A stretch of DNA of 64,000 bases from Charina bottae (lineage: Eukaryota > Chordata > Lepidosauria > Squamata > Charinaidae), in NCBI GenBank assembly GCA_023362775.1, contig JALMGJ010000002.1:54716914-54780913 (forward strand), in the 5' to 3' direction. Under the pieces are notes generated by a model that searched no databases, had not been told where the DNA came from, and saw nothing but the letters and a program-made list of their open reading frames with translations. The translations under genes were made by a program, and so were the position numbers. Numbering within the stretch: position 1 is the first letter of the stretch; each line of letters starts with the position of its first letter. Of the stretch, positions 54,800-64,000 are shown piece after piece.

Positions 54800-56635
54800 C
54801 CTGAGCTACAAATATTCTCTTCGATTGGTACTTTAGTATTTGTATTTCTTTATCATATTTCTGTCCAACTCATTTGTGGACGAACCTATCTGTGGCAGTT
54901 AAGACTAATAATAATAAAAAACATCCCCAGACAACATTAATATAATGCTAGAGTTTCCCTCTGAAGATCTGTGATTGAAAAGCATGACTTTCAGTTCAAT
55001 AGCTGCCGTATAAGAGTGCTTCTGCTGTCTCACATGAGTGCTTGTTACAGCATAACCAATACCTGTTTTGTTATAAGTAAGTCCTTCTGTGTTCAATGGT
55101 ATTATTATTTTCCTTTTTTGGGTGTTCTGCAAAGAAAGGAAATGTTGCAAAGATACCTTTTAAATCGAAAGGAAACTAAATCTAGTTTTGCTGGAGTTTA
55201 TTGACTCTTGGGGAAGTATGGAGTAGTAAATAGCATAATTATAGTATTCTCACTACTTGTCATTGCTTTTTCAAAAAACAGAACTGAGTGTAACGATAAT
55301 GGAGATTCTGATGTGTTATTGATTTGTCACTGAAGTGCAGGACCCATATTTCAATACTAAATTTGAAAATTTAATTCAGTCCTGTAGCTTAGTTACATTT
55401 GTTAATGATGGCCTAGGATAACAAAATTATTAGCAGGGTTTATATTGTTTCATTTGGAAAGACCAAGTCAGCTACAGAAGATCTGAACTACTTGGTTCCA
55501 CACAGCCTGAATTTTTGGTGTGTATCATGTAGGGAAAGGGAAATGATATACAGCCAATGTGATGGTAAGTAATTCTGTATGAATTTCCAATTGTATTTAC
55601 AGCTGTAGACATAATCAAATCACATTCATTGAATAATTTTTTGGAGTACTCCCAGAACTGATCTGGCATCCCCAAAGGGGGAAGCCTGATCATAACTTTC
55701 AGATGACTGATGTTCAAAGTTTAAGTGATATATGAGGTCCATATTATAAGAAAGACTTTATTTCCCTCTCCTTGTTGAGATGCTATGTAAGATAACTAGA
55801 CCTGGATGTAAGAATGACTCTGGATCCAGCAAAAATTAATGTTATGTTACAGAAATATCAGCAGGCTCCAGTTGTCTAGTATTGCTAAATTAAGGGGATT
55901 GGGGTATGTGTGTGCTGAGTCACAGGATGAAATTGAAAAGGCTGAAAGTACAGAATATAGTTAGGAAACAGTTCAGCCTTTTTTTTTTTTGATTCAGCAG
56001 GTGCATATATGCAATCATTTATAATATGAGTTTGTTTGTGAGAGTGGAGGGCCGGGATAAGGATTTTTCTTTTTACCAAAACCTCAAAGATATGTCAGGA
56101 TTCTCCAATGCCAAATCTTAAAGACAACTGCCCCCCCAACCCCCACGCACCAGTCCAATCTGTTTGTCAGCCAAACTCTGATCTGTTTGCATTTAATACT
56201 GTGGCTGGCCATTGTAAACATTTTAGCAGCCCTGCAGGTTACAAGTTTCCCCCGGAGAGTCTTGTTTTCTTTGGATGTTGCTGCCAATCTATCCAGAAGA
56301 AAAAGGTTATTTTGGTGCACTGCTGGGAAAAGTCTCCCCAGTTTTCATGGCACACAAATGACACCAGCTTAGCTATATACTTGTTTACCTTCCTCTCCAT
56401 ACAGGAGGAACATTGCGCTGTTGTTCATGTAGCAAAGTTTTCTTTCTGGGCTCTTGCTGGAAGTTAACTGCAAGGATCACATCCATATTGCTGGATCACC
56501 CATTCGCTGTGTGGTGGAGATGCTTCTTATAAATACATTGGTATAAAAGCGGATTCATTACCGTGTGGTAACAGTGTGGCTTCTTCTAGCTAGCACCGTG
56601 TCATCTTGTCTTTTTCATATACTGTACAGTGTGGA
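54800..56635. other. Unannotated sequence
   Basis: About 1.8 kb without recognisable gene or repeat. A T13 run lies near 55979-55991. Open frames of 60-119 residues at 56.1-56.5 kb lack recognisable domains. Confidence 0.45.
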
Positions 56636-57327
56636 TGTAGTCTCACTCACTGGATCGTCACCTTGTTGTGGTGAGTGGGCTTGTGTGTTCCCAATGAACC
56701 CTGTGAGCGAAGCCGTCGGGAGTCATGTACTCCTGGTAGGGTCACCCATGGCGGTAAGGTCCAGGGGGAGGAACCAGACAAAGAACGATCCAAGAAAGTC
56801 CTCAATGGCAGAACAGGCGGAAGATAACAAGGTGTATTGTTACAACGGCTGCAAAGGCGGATGAAGGCTGCAGCAGACAAAAGGTCACCAATCGTCATGG
56901 TATCCATGCCATTGGATTAGAGCCTTTTTCTGTGAAGGTTGTGTGCTGATCGTTGTGCACCGATCTCCACACATAAAACAAATTCACGCACAGGCGTCTT
57001 CCAACCACACCAAACCCAAAACAACCAAAAGTCCCATGGCGATTGATGAATGGCAACGGGGGCAGGACTGTGAAATCCGGAAGCTCCTAGTCATGAACCA
57101 GCACATGGGCAGTGGATACGGATTCAGTCGCCCTGACTCAAGGATCGAGGCAGTTGAGTAGTTTGGCAGCTGTATCTACGACTGAGCAGCCCTATTTAGG
57201 ATCCACTCTGCTCACCCCATATCGGGAGGGGGCTAGAAAAGGTGCCCTAAACATAGTCTGCCTCATTTTCTCCCTGACTGGATTACCGCGACCAGTGGGG
57301 TCACCATCTAGCGGTCGTAAAAGACAC

Positions 57328-59406
57328 ATGAATTTTGGAACATGGAATATACGGACACTGCAAGACAATATGGATAGTGAACGACCTGAACGTAGGACTG
57401 CCATTATTGCAAGGGAGCTGAGACGTTTTAATATTGATATAGCAGCACTCCAAGAAACTCGAAGAGCAGGAGAAGGACAGTTGAAGGAAGAAAAAGGAGG
57501 TTATACCTTCTTTTGGAAAGGACTGCCTGAACAAGAACGACGAATACATGGGGTAGGCTTTGCTATCAAAAACGACCTTGTGAAGCTCTTGTCAGAAGTT
57601 CCCACTGGGATTAACGAACGACTCTCAACTCTGCGAATAAAACTCGCCAAAAACCAACAGGCAACTATCCTAAGTGCTTACGCACCAACACTAGATGCAG
57701 ATGAGGATATCAAGGAAAAATTTTATACCCAGCTGGATACCATCTTATCAGGAGGATAAAATTATCCTCCTGGGCGATTTCAATGCAAGAGTTGGGCGTG
57801 ACTTTGATTTGTGGCCAGGGATCATTGGGAAAGAAGGAGTTGACAACAGCAACACGAATGGAATCTTACTTCTGACTAAATGTGCAGAGCATAACCTTGT
57901 CATTACTAACACAGTCTTTCGCCAGAAAAATAAATTTAAAACATCATGGAAGCACCCACGGTCGAAGAACTGGCATCTTTTAGATTATGTAATTGTCCGT
58001 GCTAGAGATCGCCGTGATGTACTTCTCACCAGAGCCATGATGAGCGCCGATGACTGCTGGACAGACCATCGATTAATTCGATCCACGATGGCCATAAAGA
58101 TTGTCCCTCATCGTAGGCTCCAAGGAAGAAAACCAAGGCGTAAAATGAATACACTGGCCCTTCAAGATTCTATTAAACGCGCTTGCTTTCAATCAACTCT
58201 CAAGGAACATCTGCCTATGGAACTTCCTGAAAATGTTGAGGAACACTGGATTAAATTGAAGACTTCTATTATTTCAGCCTGTGAACAAACTATCGGATAC
58301 CAGACTAAGAGACATCAGGACTGGTTTGATGAGAACGATAGTGAGATTGAACATATTATTGACAAGAAAAGGAAAGCCTTCCAGATATGGCAAAAAGATA
58401 TTAACTGTGCCGTTAAGAAAAAAATATACGCCAGTGCAAAGGCAGAAGTCCAAAGAAGAACTAGAGAACTTAAGAACATATGGTGGATAAAAAAAGCCCA
58501 AGAAACCCAACATTTTGCAGATGCTCATGATGCACGGGGCTTTTTTAATGCCATAAAGGCCATCTATGGACCAACAAACCATGGTACAAATCCCTTACGC
58601 TCAGTAGATGGTGCTAAACTTCTAAAGGACAAAGAGTATATTGCACTGCGCTGGAAAGAGCATTACTACAATCTCCTTAATCGTCACTCTACTGTGGCCG
58701 ATGAAGTCTTCTTGCAAATCCCGCAAAAACAAATAAGAGATGAGCTTGCAGTACCCCCTAGTTTGGAGGAAGTCAGTAAAGCCACTAAACAAATGAAAAA
58801 TAACAAAGCTAGTGGACCTGATGGGATTCCTGCTGAAGTCTTTAAAGAAGGCGGGCCTGAACTTACACAACAACTTCATAAGCTCATCGAAAAAATCTGG
58901 AAGAGGGAGGAGATTCCAGCAGACTTTAGAGATGCCATAATTATCACTCTCTTTAAAAAGGGTGATAGAACAGACCGTGGAAACTATCGAGGCATCTCCC
59001 TTCTAGCCACAGCAGGCAAAATCCTGGCAAAGATCATTGCAAACCGTCTCCTATCTGTATCAGAAGACATCCTCCCTGAAACGCAAAATGGCTTCCGCCC
59101 TTCCAGGGGAACAGTGGATATGATCTTCACTGCACGACAGCTTCAAGAAAAATGCAAGGAGCAAAACCGCCCTCTGTACATGGCGTTTATTGATCTGACT
59201 AAAGCTTTTGATACTGTAAATCGTACTGCTCTCTGGACCATCCTTCTGAAAATCGGATGCCCTGATAAATTTGTGAACATCTTGCGGTTACTCCATGACG
59301 ACATGATGGCAACAATCCTGAATAACAATGGCTCTCAAAGCGATCCATTTAAAGTGGAATCCGGCGTTAAACAGGGATGTGTTATTGCTCCAACCTTATT
59401 CGCTAT
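57328..59406 (+). pseudogene. RTE-like LINE endonuclease-reverse transcriptase, N-terminal part
   Basis: From ATG 57328, GTWNIRTLQD, NIDIAALQETR and VGFAIKN form the endonuclease start, ending with a frame change near 57750. In the next frame ILLGDFNARVG, HLLDYVIVRARDR and the ADDCWTDHRLI block complete the nuclease. The RT follows: NKASGPDGIPAEVFK, GNYRGISLLATAGKIL, TQNGFRPSRGTVDMIF, MAFIDLTKAFDTVNR and SGVKQGCVIAPTLF. The frame is open to the PLE junction at about 59406. The catalytic YADD-type block is absent. The inactivating events are one frameshift plus the insertion/deletion. Confidence 0.92.
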
Positions 59407-59463
59407 GGCTGTTGTGGGTCTTCCGGGCTGTGTGGCCGTGTTCTGGAAGTTGTGGTTCCTAAC

Positions 59464-59495
59464 GTTTCGCCAGCATCTGTGGCCAGCATCTTCAG
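59464..59495 (-). ncRNA. Hammerhead-like core at the PLE 3' end
   Basis: Minus strand: CTGAAGA, hairpin in which GCTGGC pairs with GCTGGC (two G-U pairs), then GAAACG. It lies downstream of the GIY-YIG stop, in the same relative place as in the other PLE ends here. Confidence 0.55.
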
Positions 59496-59568
59496 AGGGC
59501 AGGAGCACAGATAGAAGCAAAATCTCTGTGCCCAGGTAGAGTGGCAATGTTCTATTTATAGAGCTAAA

Positions 59569-60270
59569 TTATAGGAGATTAGGTGGGGTTTTTTGTTGTG
59601 TTGAAATGTTAACGAGTGGCTGATGAGCGTGATTAGCATGTTCATTGTGAGAAGTATTCCCATGTCCTGGTGGTTGGACTGAGTTCGTTGACCTTTTGCA
59701 GGCTGTGTTTTTCAGGACTGGTAGCCAGGTTTTGCTAATTTTTAAACTTTCTTCTTTTTTATTGTAACTGTGCTGGTGTTTGTGAATTTCAATGGCTTCT
59801 CTGTATAATCTGGTGTAGTGGCTTTTGGTGTTGTCCAGTATTTCTGTGTTTTCAAATAGGATTTTGTGTCCCGTTTGCTTGAGAGCATGTTCAGCTACTG
59901 AAGATTTTTCCGGTTGCTGTAGTCTGCAGTGTCTTTCATGTTCTTTTATCCTGGTGTGAATGCTTCGTTTTGTGGTTCCGATGTATACTTGTCCACAGCT
60001 GCATGGTATGCGGTATACTCCTGCAGCGGTGTGGGTGTCCCTTTTGCCTTTTGCTGATTTTAGCATTTGTTGTATTTTTCTGGTGGGTCTGAAGACTGTT
60101 TGAAAGTTGTGTTTTTCCATCAGTTTTCCCATGCGGTCAGTGACTCCTTTGATGTAGGGCAGGAATACTTTGTTTGTGGGGGGCTGTTTTTCTTCAGTTG
60201 GATGTTGTTTTCTTGGTTTGATGGCTCTTTTTATTTCATTCTTGGAATAGCCATTTGCCTGTAGGACCCA
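59569..60270 (-). pseudogene. PLE GIY-YIG endonuclease
   Basis: After the frameshift near 60270 the frame runs to a stop at 59569. MGKLMEKHNFQTVFRPTRKI is followed by the nuclease: GVYRIPCSCGQVYIG (the GVY and YIG halves), then RSIHTRIKEHERH, SSVAEHALKQTGH and a conserved ILDN. All core nuclease positions look intact. A low-complexity His/Asn-rich C-terminus follows. The nuclease would cut target DNA for priming, but here it is not joined in frame to the RT. Confidence 0.93.
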
Positions 60271-60272
60271 AT

Positions 60273-61034
60273 TCAGATGGTTAAGTTCATTGTTGAGAAA
60301 TTGGGTTTCACAGTTCGATTAGCACGATCCACCAAGGTTTTGATCATGCCTCTCTTTTGTCGTGGGTGGTGATTGGAATTTTTGTGTAGATATCGGTCCG
60401 TATGGGTGGGTTTTCTGTATACTTTGTGTCCTAGTTTGAGGTCCGGTTTGCGTATGACCAGCGTATCTAAAAATGGAAGTTTGCCATCAGTTTCTTTTTC
60501 CATGGTGAATTGTATATTGGGGTGGATGCCATTTAGGTGGTCCAGAAATTTCTCCAGTTCTTCTTCAGTATGACTCCAAATTGCGAAGGTGTCATCCACG
60601 AACCGGAACCAGACTGTTGGTGTAATGGGTGCCGATTCCAAAGCCTGTTTTTCAAAGTGTTCCATGTAAAAGTTTGCTATGACTGGGCTCAGGGGGCTTC
60701 CCATGGCAACGCCATCCATCTGTTCGTAGAACTCATTCTCCCATTGAAAGTAACTAGTTGTTAGGCAGTGTTGAAATAAAGCTGTAATGTCTTCTGGGAA
60801 GATTTGCTTGATGAGTGCCAGGGTGTCCCTTACTGGCACCTTGGTAAACAGGGAGACCACGTCAAAGCTGACCAGTTTGTCCGTGTGGTTGAGTTTTAGG
60901 GTGCTGATTTTGTTGATGAAGTGTCCTGAGTTTTTGATGTGGGATGGAGTCTGTCCGATGTGGGTCTGTAAAAGGGTTGCCAAATGTTTGGATAATTCAT
61001 ATGTCGGGGAGCCAATGGCACTTACAATGGGTCT
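60273..61034 (-). pseudogene. PLE reverse transcriptase, N-terminally truncated
   Basis: The open frame extends to 61142, but the first ~36 residues are LINE sequence read backwards. True PLE sequence starts near RPIVSAIGSPTYELSKHLA, then TDKLVSFDVVSLFTKVP, GVAMGSPLSPVIANFYMEHFE and the catalytic FVDDTFAIW (an FVDD variant). KLPFLDTLVIRKPD and the thumb-like KVYRKPTHTDRYLH follow. It ends at a stop at 60273, where a frameshift separates it from the GIY-YIG half. Confidence 0.93.
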
Positions 61035-61344
61035 GAATATTGGTGGACAGCAAAAGAGATTCAAAGATACTCTCAAAGCTAATTTAAAAAAATGTAATAT
61101 CAGCATTGAGAACTGGGAAGCCCTAACACATGGGCGTTTCAATTGGAGGTCATCCTTTATTAATGGTGCTATGGACTTTGAAGAAGCACGAGTACAGGGC
61201 GAAAGGGAGAAAAGAGCTAAAAGGAAGGCACGTCAGGCAAACCCTCATCATGATCGTCTCCCACCCGGAAACCTATGCCCTCATTGTGGGAGGTTGTGCG
61301 GATCCAGAATTGGCCTTTATAGCCACTTACGGATCCACTGTTAA
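61035..61344 (+). pseudogene. RTE-like LINE C-terminus with zinc finger
   Basis: GGQQKRFKDTLKANLKKCNI is followed by a WRSSF block and CPHCGRLCGSRIGLYSHLRIH, a C2H2-type finger, then a stop at 61344. This is the normal C-terminal end of the LINE that starts at 57328. The piece linking it to RT is missing. Confidence 0.9.
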
Positions 61345-61408
61345 AATTTTACCTTTGGAAGACAATCTTACTCGGCTACGAGTGATCGCCAATGATGACA
61401 GTGTGGAA

Positions 61409-61520
61409 CAGTGTTTCTCAACCTTGGCCACTTTAAGATGGGTGGACTTCAACTCCCAGAATTCCCCAGCCAGCTCTGGAAGTCCACCCATCTTAAAGTA
61501 GTCAAGGTTGAGAAACAATG
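61409..61520. mobile_element. Palindromic hAT-type MITE, family B, short
   Basis: The 112-bp hairpin begins CAGTGTTTCTCAACCTTGGC and ends GTCAAGGTTGAGAAACAATG. The flanking octamers GTGTGGAA and GTGTGAAG agree at six of eight positions. It lies just after the LINE 3' end. Confidence 0.85.
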
Positions 61521-61529
61521 GTGTGAAGA

Positions 61530-62614
61530 AAACAATCTAAATAGAAAATGTGATTTAGTGTATAACATGAACACCACGAATCTACAATTTGCTGTGGATG
61601 CATCGTTTAGTTAAGCCGTCTACAGCTTAGTCTCCTATCAATAACATGTGAACAGTAAGAACCCATTTTACAGATTTCTTGTGGAAACAAACATAGTCAT
61701 GGTGGTTGTTGAAACTTTGAAAGTTCGACTGTTGCCTAATAGAGAAATTATTAGTGGCATGAAAGGGGGGAATGAAAGTTTTCATTCACAGGCAGAAGCA
61801 GAAATAGGAAGGAATATAATTTATATTTTTATTCAGTCACAGTACCAGAGTTTTAATTTAGTTGTGACCATTTATTTTAATTAATGAAATACATTTGTAT
61901 TTAAGCAGTAAAAGATTCCAGAATTATTATTACTGGGGTGGAACTGTAAAAAATGATAAACTGTAAGAATTACTAATGCTATGTAAATCCATATTATGCA
62001 ACTAATCATGCAGGTGTTATTTAGGAAATTAGCATATTTACTAGAACTGTCTCTCTTTTGTATTGCTATCATTTGTCACTGTATTTTTTTTAAATCTAGT
62101 TCCTTAATTTTGTTTGCTGTATTGTATGGCTGTGTTTCTGTTTTCTAAAATAGTTTACACTGAAAAAGTATTCCACTCTCAAAACATTCAGCAGAAAAGC
62201 ATACTTAAATACACAATTCTTGACAGATAACAACATAGCCACAAGGGTATATTTTTATTTTTAAAAAAAGATTATACTGCGTCAAGTATAACATGTCCAG
62301 GGGTTATGCAACAATAAAATATGCATTATAAATTCAACCAAACAAATCTTCATATAGTTGATAGTAAATATCAAATGCCAAGATTTTCATCGAAATGCAT
62401 GTTTCATTTCTGGGGATATGCCTTTCCTGAGAGGGAACCCAATCACAGGCAAGGCCCTTTCCTTGGCTGAGCCTGAATAACCAGGAGGCCAGAAGAAATT
62501 TTTACAGTTAGAAGCGTTCCTTTAAACCTGGATGGGCAGAAGATCTGCAGTTCTTGCCAGTTTCTCAACAGTTTGATAAGGCACAGACTGCTTTCCTGCT
62601 GCATCTGCATTATC
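61530..62614. other. Unannotated AT-rich sequence
   Basis: No gene or repeat family recognised. Confidence 0.45.
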
Positions 62615-62622
62615 TTCTAGAC

Positions 62623-62925
62623 CAGCCTTTCTCAACCTTTCCACCCTGGAGGAACCCTTGAAATGTTTTTCAGGCCTCGGGGAACCCCTGCACATTCAGG
62701 CTCAAATATAGGCCAGAGGTTACAACATTATTATATTAGTTTCATGGGTAGGCCTGTACATATGCATTAACAGTGTTCTTAAACTAAGAATGAAACTTAC
62801 CTCTTTAATGTGAAATTTCCCAAATTTGAAATAATTTTTTTTAATAAATCATGATCTCCCAGGGAACCCCTAGTGACCTCTCACGGAACCCTAGGGTTCC
62901 ACAGAACCCTGGTTGAGAAACTCTG
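62623..62925. mobile_element. Non-autonomous hAT-type element, family C
   Basis: The 303-bp element begins CAGCCTTTCTCAACCTTTCC and ends CCTGGTTGAGAAACTCTG. A perfect 8-bp TSD, TTCTAGAC, lies at 62615-62622 and 62926-62933. GGAACCCC motifs sit near both ends. Confidence 0.95.
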
Positions 62926-62943
62926 TTCTAGACATATTGGAGA

Positions 62944-63087
62944 CAGGGATGGAACTAGGGTCTGTGTCACCTGGGGCAAACATGGATTCTGTGCCCCCCC
63001 CATGGGTTATTTTGTCATTTTGGCACCCCCCCAGCGCAGTGCCCGGGGCACATGCCCCACTTGCCCCCCCCCCCAGTTGCGGCCCTG
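62944..63087. mobile_element. Non-autonomous hAT-type element, family D
   Basis: The 144-bp element begins CAGGGATGGAACTAGGG and ends CAGTTGCGGCCCTG. The flanks ATTGGAGA (62936-62943) and ATTGGTGA (63088-63095) form an 8-bp TSD with one mismatch. The interior has C-rich runs. Confidence 0.88.
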
Positions 63088-63095
63088 ATTGGTGA

Positions 63096-64000
63096 TCTCA
63101 CATTTCAATTGCTTTCATGTAGGCAGAGGGACAGGCTTATGCTGAGTACAAGACAGTAACCGAGAGGTGAGATAACCTGCGTGTAACTCATTGCATCTTA
63201 GTGGACTCTGTCCAAGAACGACATTTGCTGGCATACTATGTGAAATGACCACTCCCAAACAACCTAGCTGCTTATTGAAAATGAAATGTACAGAGAAGTG
63301 CACGGAAAGATTTTGGCACCAAAGCTAGTTACCTGTAAGGCAGGGTGGAACCAGCTGTTTGGCCTGAGAGGAGCAAGCAAAACTGCTCCATTTCTTCAGC
63401 TATGTAGAAAACATGCATAGGCCTGGAAATCTCACCCAATGAGGAGTTGGCATCACATGAACTCTGTTTAAAAATCCACAAATACCCATGCCATTCTCAC
63501 CCAATCAGAAATGTTGACGGATACACAGAGCTAGGCTGTCTGTATGCAAAGTACAGTTGTCCTCAGTTACATTTTGTTTTTACCTTCTTAAAACTAGCTT
63601 CTATAATGCCTTCTAAAAAATCAAAAATGTTGGGGTTTGTATATACCCAGGAATTTACAGATAGATAAATTATACTGGAGAGGCTTGATATCTAGGTGAG
63701 AGGGGAATTATTCTGCAAGTCATCCAATTAGCAGCCATTGTTGTAGGGATGATGTGGCAGTGATGACTCATACTACAGGTGCTGTGATTTAGTTGGGTGT
63801 GGCAGATGATGAGAGTGACCTATAATGTGATTGGTCAGTTTATGTATATAGGCAGAGAAGATCTGGTGTTCTTTCTTCTCGTTGCTGCTAAACTTCTCAT
63901 CGCTGTATTCCATCTCGTTGCTGTATCATTTGTTACTGCTGTTGGATGTATTTTGGACTACGTATGTATATAAAGTAAATAGGCTATTTTATAATCTCTG
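63096..64000. other. Unannotated; possible promoter-like or LTR fragment at the edge
   Basis: No gene recognised. GATTGGTC at 63829-63836 and TATGTATATAGG at 63841-63852, followed by CTTCTCGTTGCTGC, look faintly LTR-like, but the spacing is not that of a standard CCAAT/TATA promoter and the window ends before a second copy could be seen. Confidence 0.25.

Larger units (their letters stand above)
59406..61034 (-). mobile_element. Penelope-like element (RT + GIY-YIG), 5'-truncated
   Basis: Minus-strand element. Its 3' end, near 59406, has CCACACAGCCCGGAAGACC and a hammerhead-like core. Its coding region starts within the RT at the junction with the RTE-like LINE near 61034. PLEs differ from LINEs by an RT related to telomerase and, in this type, a C-terminal GIY-YIG nuclease; both are seen. 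Confidence 0.93.
56640..61405 (+). mobile_element. RTE-like LINE (clade uncertain), interrupted by an antisense PLE
   Basis: The 5' untranslated region (56640-57327, with GTTGTGGTGAGTGGGCTTGT, TCGGGAGTCATGTACTCC and GACTGAGCAGCCCTATTTAG), an endonuclease-RT coding region and a C-terminal zinc-finger region occur in the right order. Between RT block 5 and the C-terminus, an antisense PLE fills 59406-61034 and roughly 1 kb of LINE sequence, including the YADD-type motif, is missing. The 5' end looks nearly complete, which is uncommon. It resembles RTE/Proto2-type elements known from many animals. Confidence 0.85.

Noticed and set aside
57192..57404. Small antisense open frames over the LINE 5' region
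   Set aside because: They are shadows of the plus-strand endonuclease reading.

Overview
This is repeat-dense nuclear DNA from a squamate reptile (lizard or snake). The evidence is the combination of Sauria-type SINEs, a BovB (RTE-clade) LINE, CR1/L2-group LINE ends, Penelope-like elements and several families of small hAT-type elements. I cannot tell which squamate. I found no host protein-coding gene, exon, tRNA gene or rRNA gene that I would defend. The long open frames belong to transposable elements, and the window reads as intergenic or intronic sequence.

Layout. 0-4 kb: microsatellites, a solo LTR on the minus strand and CR1 debris. 4.2-7.4 kb: a full-length minus-strand BovB LINE with an uninterrupted endonuclease-reverse transcriptase frame and a perfect 11-bp target-site duplication (TSD), inserted in an older LINE. 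8-20 kb: SINEs, hAT-type elements, a decayed BovB with nested insertions, a Tigger-like element split by a SINE whose body is tandemly triplicated, and a CR1 copy. 19.6-20.6 kb: the GIY-YIG end of a Penelope-like element (PLE) with a 50-bp minisatellite. 22.4-24.8 kb: a broken LINE reverse transcriptase. 25-46 kb: mostly unannotated sequence with scattered short elements and one good CTCF-like motif. 46.96-52.73 kb: a complete Ty3/gypsy chromovirus (LTR, gag, protease, RT, RNase H, integrase with chromodomain, LTR), broken by stops and frameshifts, with LTRs about 98.6% identical. 54.4-54.8 kb: nested inverted PLE ends carrying four hammerhead-ribozyme-like cores. 56.6-61.4 kb: an RTE-like LINE interrupted by an antisense PLE with RT and GIY-YIG domains. 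61.4-63.1 kb: three more hAT-type elements.

How the parts relate. The intact BovB supplies the kind of machinery that Sauria SINEs are thought to borrow: the SINEs here end in a stretch resembling the BovB 3' end, and one has a perfect 14-bp TSD. The hAT-type elements are all non-autonomous, and no hAT transposase is present. Nested insertions give a relative age order in several places. The strongest leads are the apparently coding-competent BovB, the PLE palindrome with paired hammerhead-like motifs, and the chromovirus.
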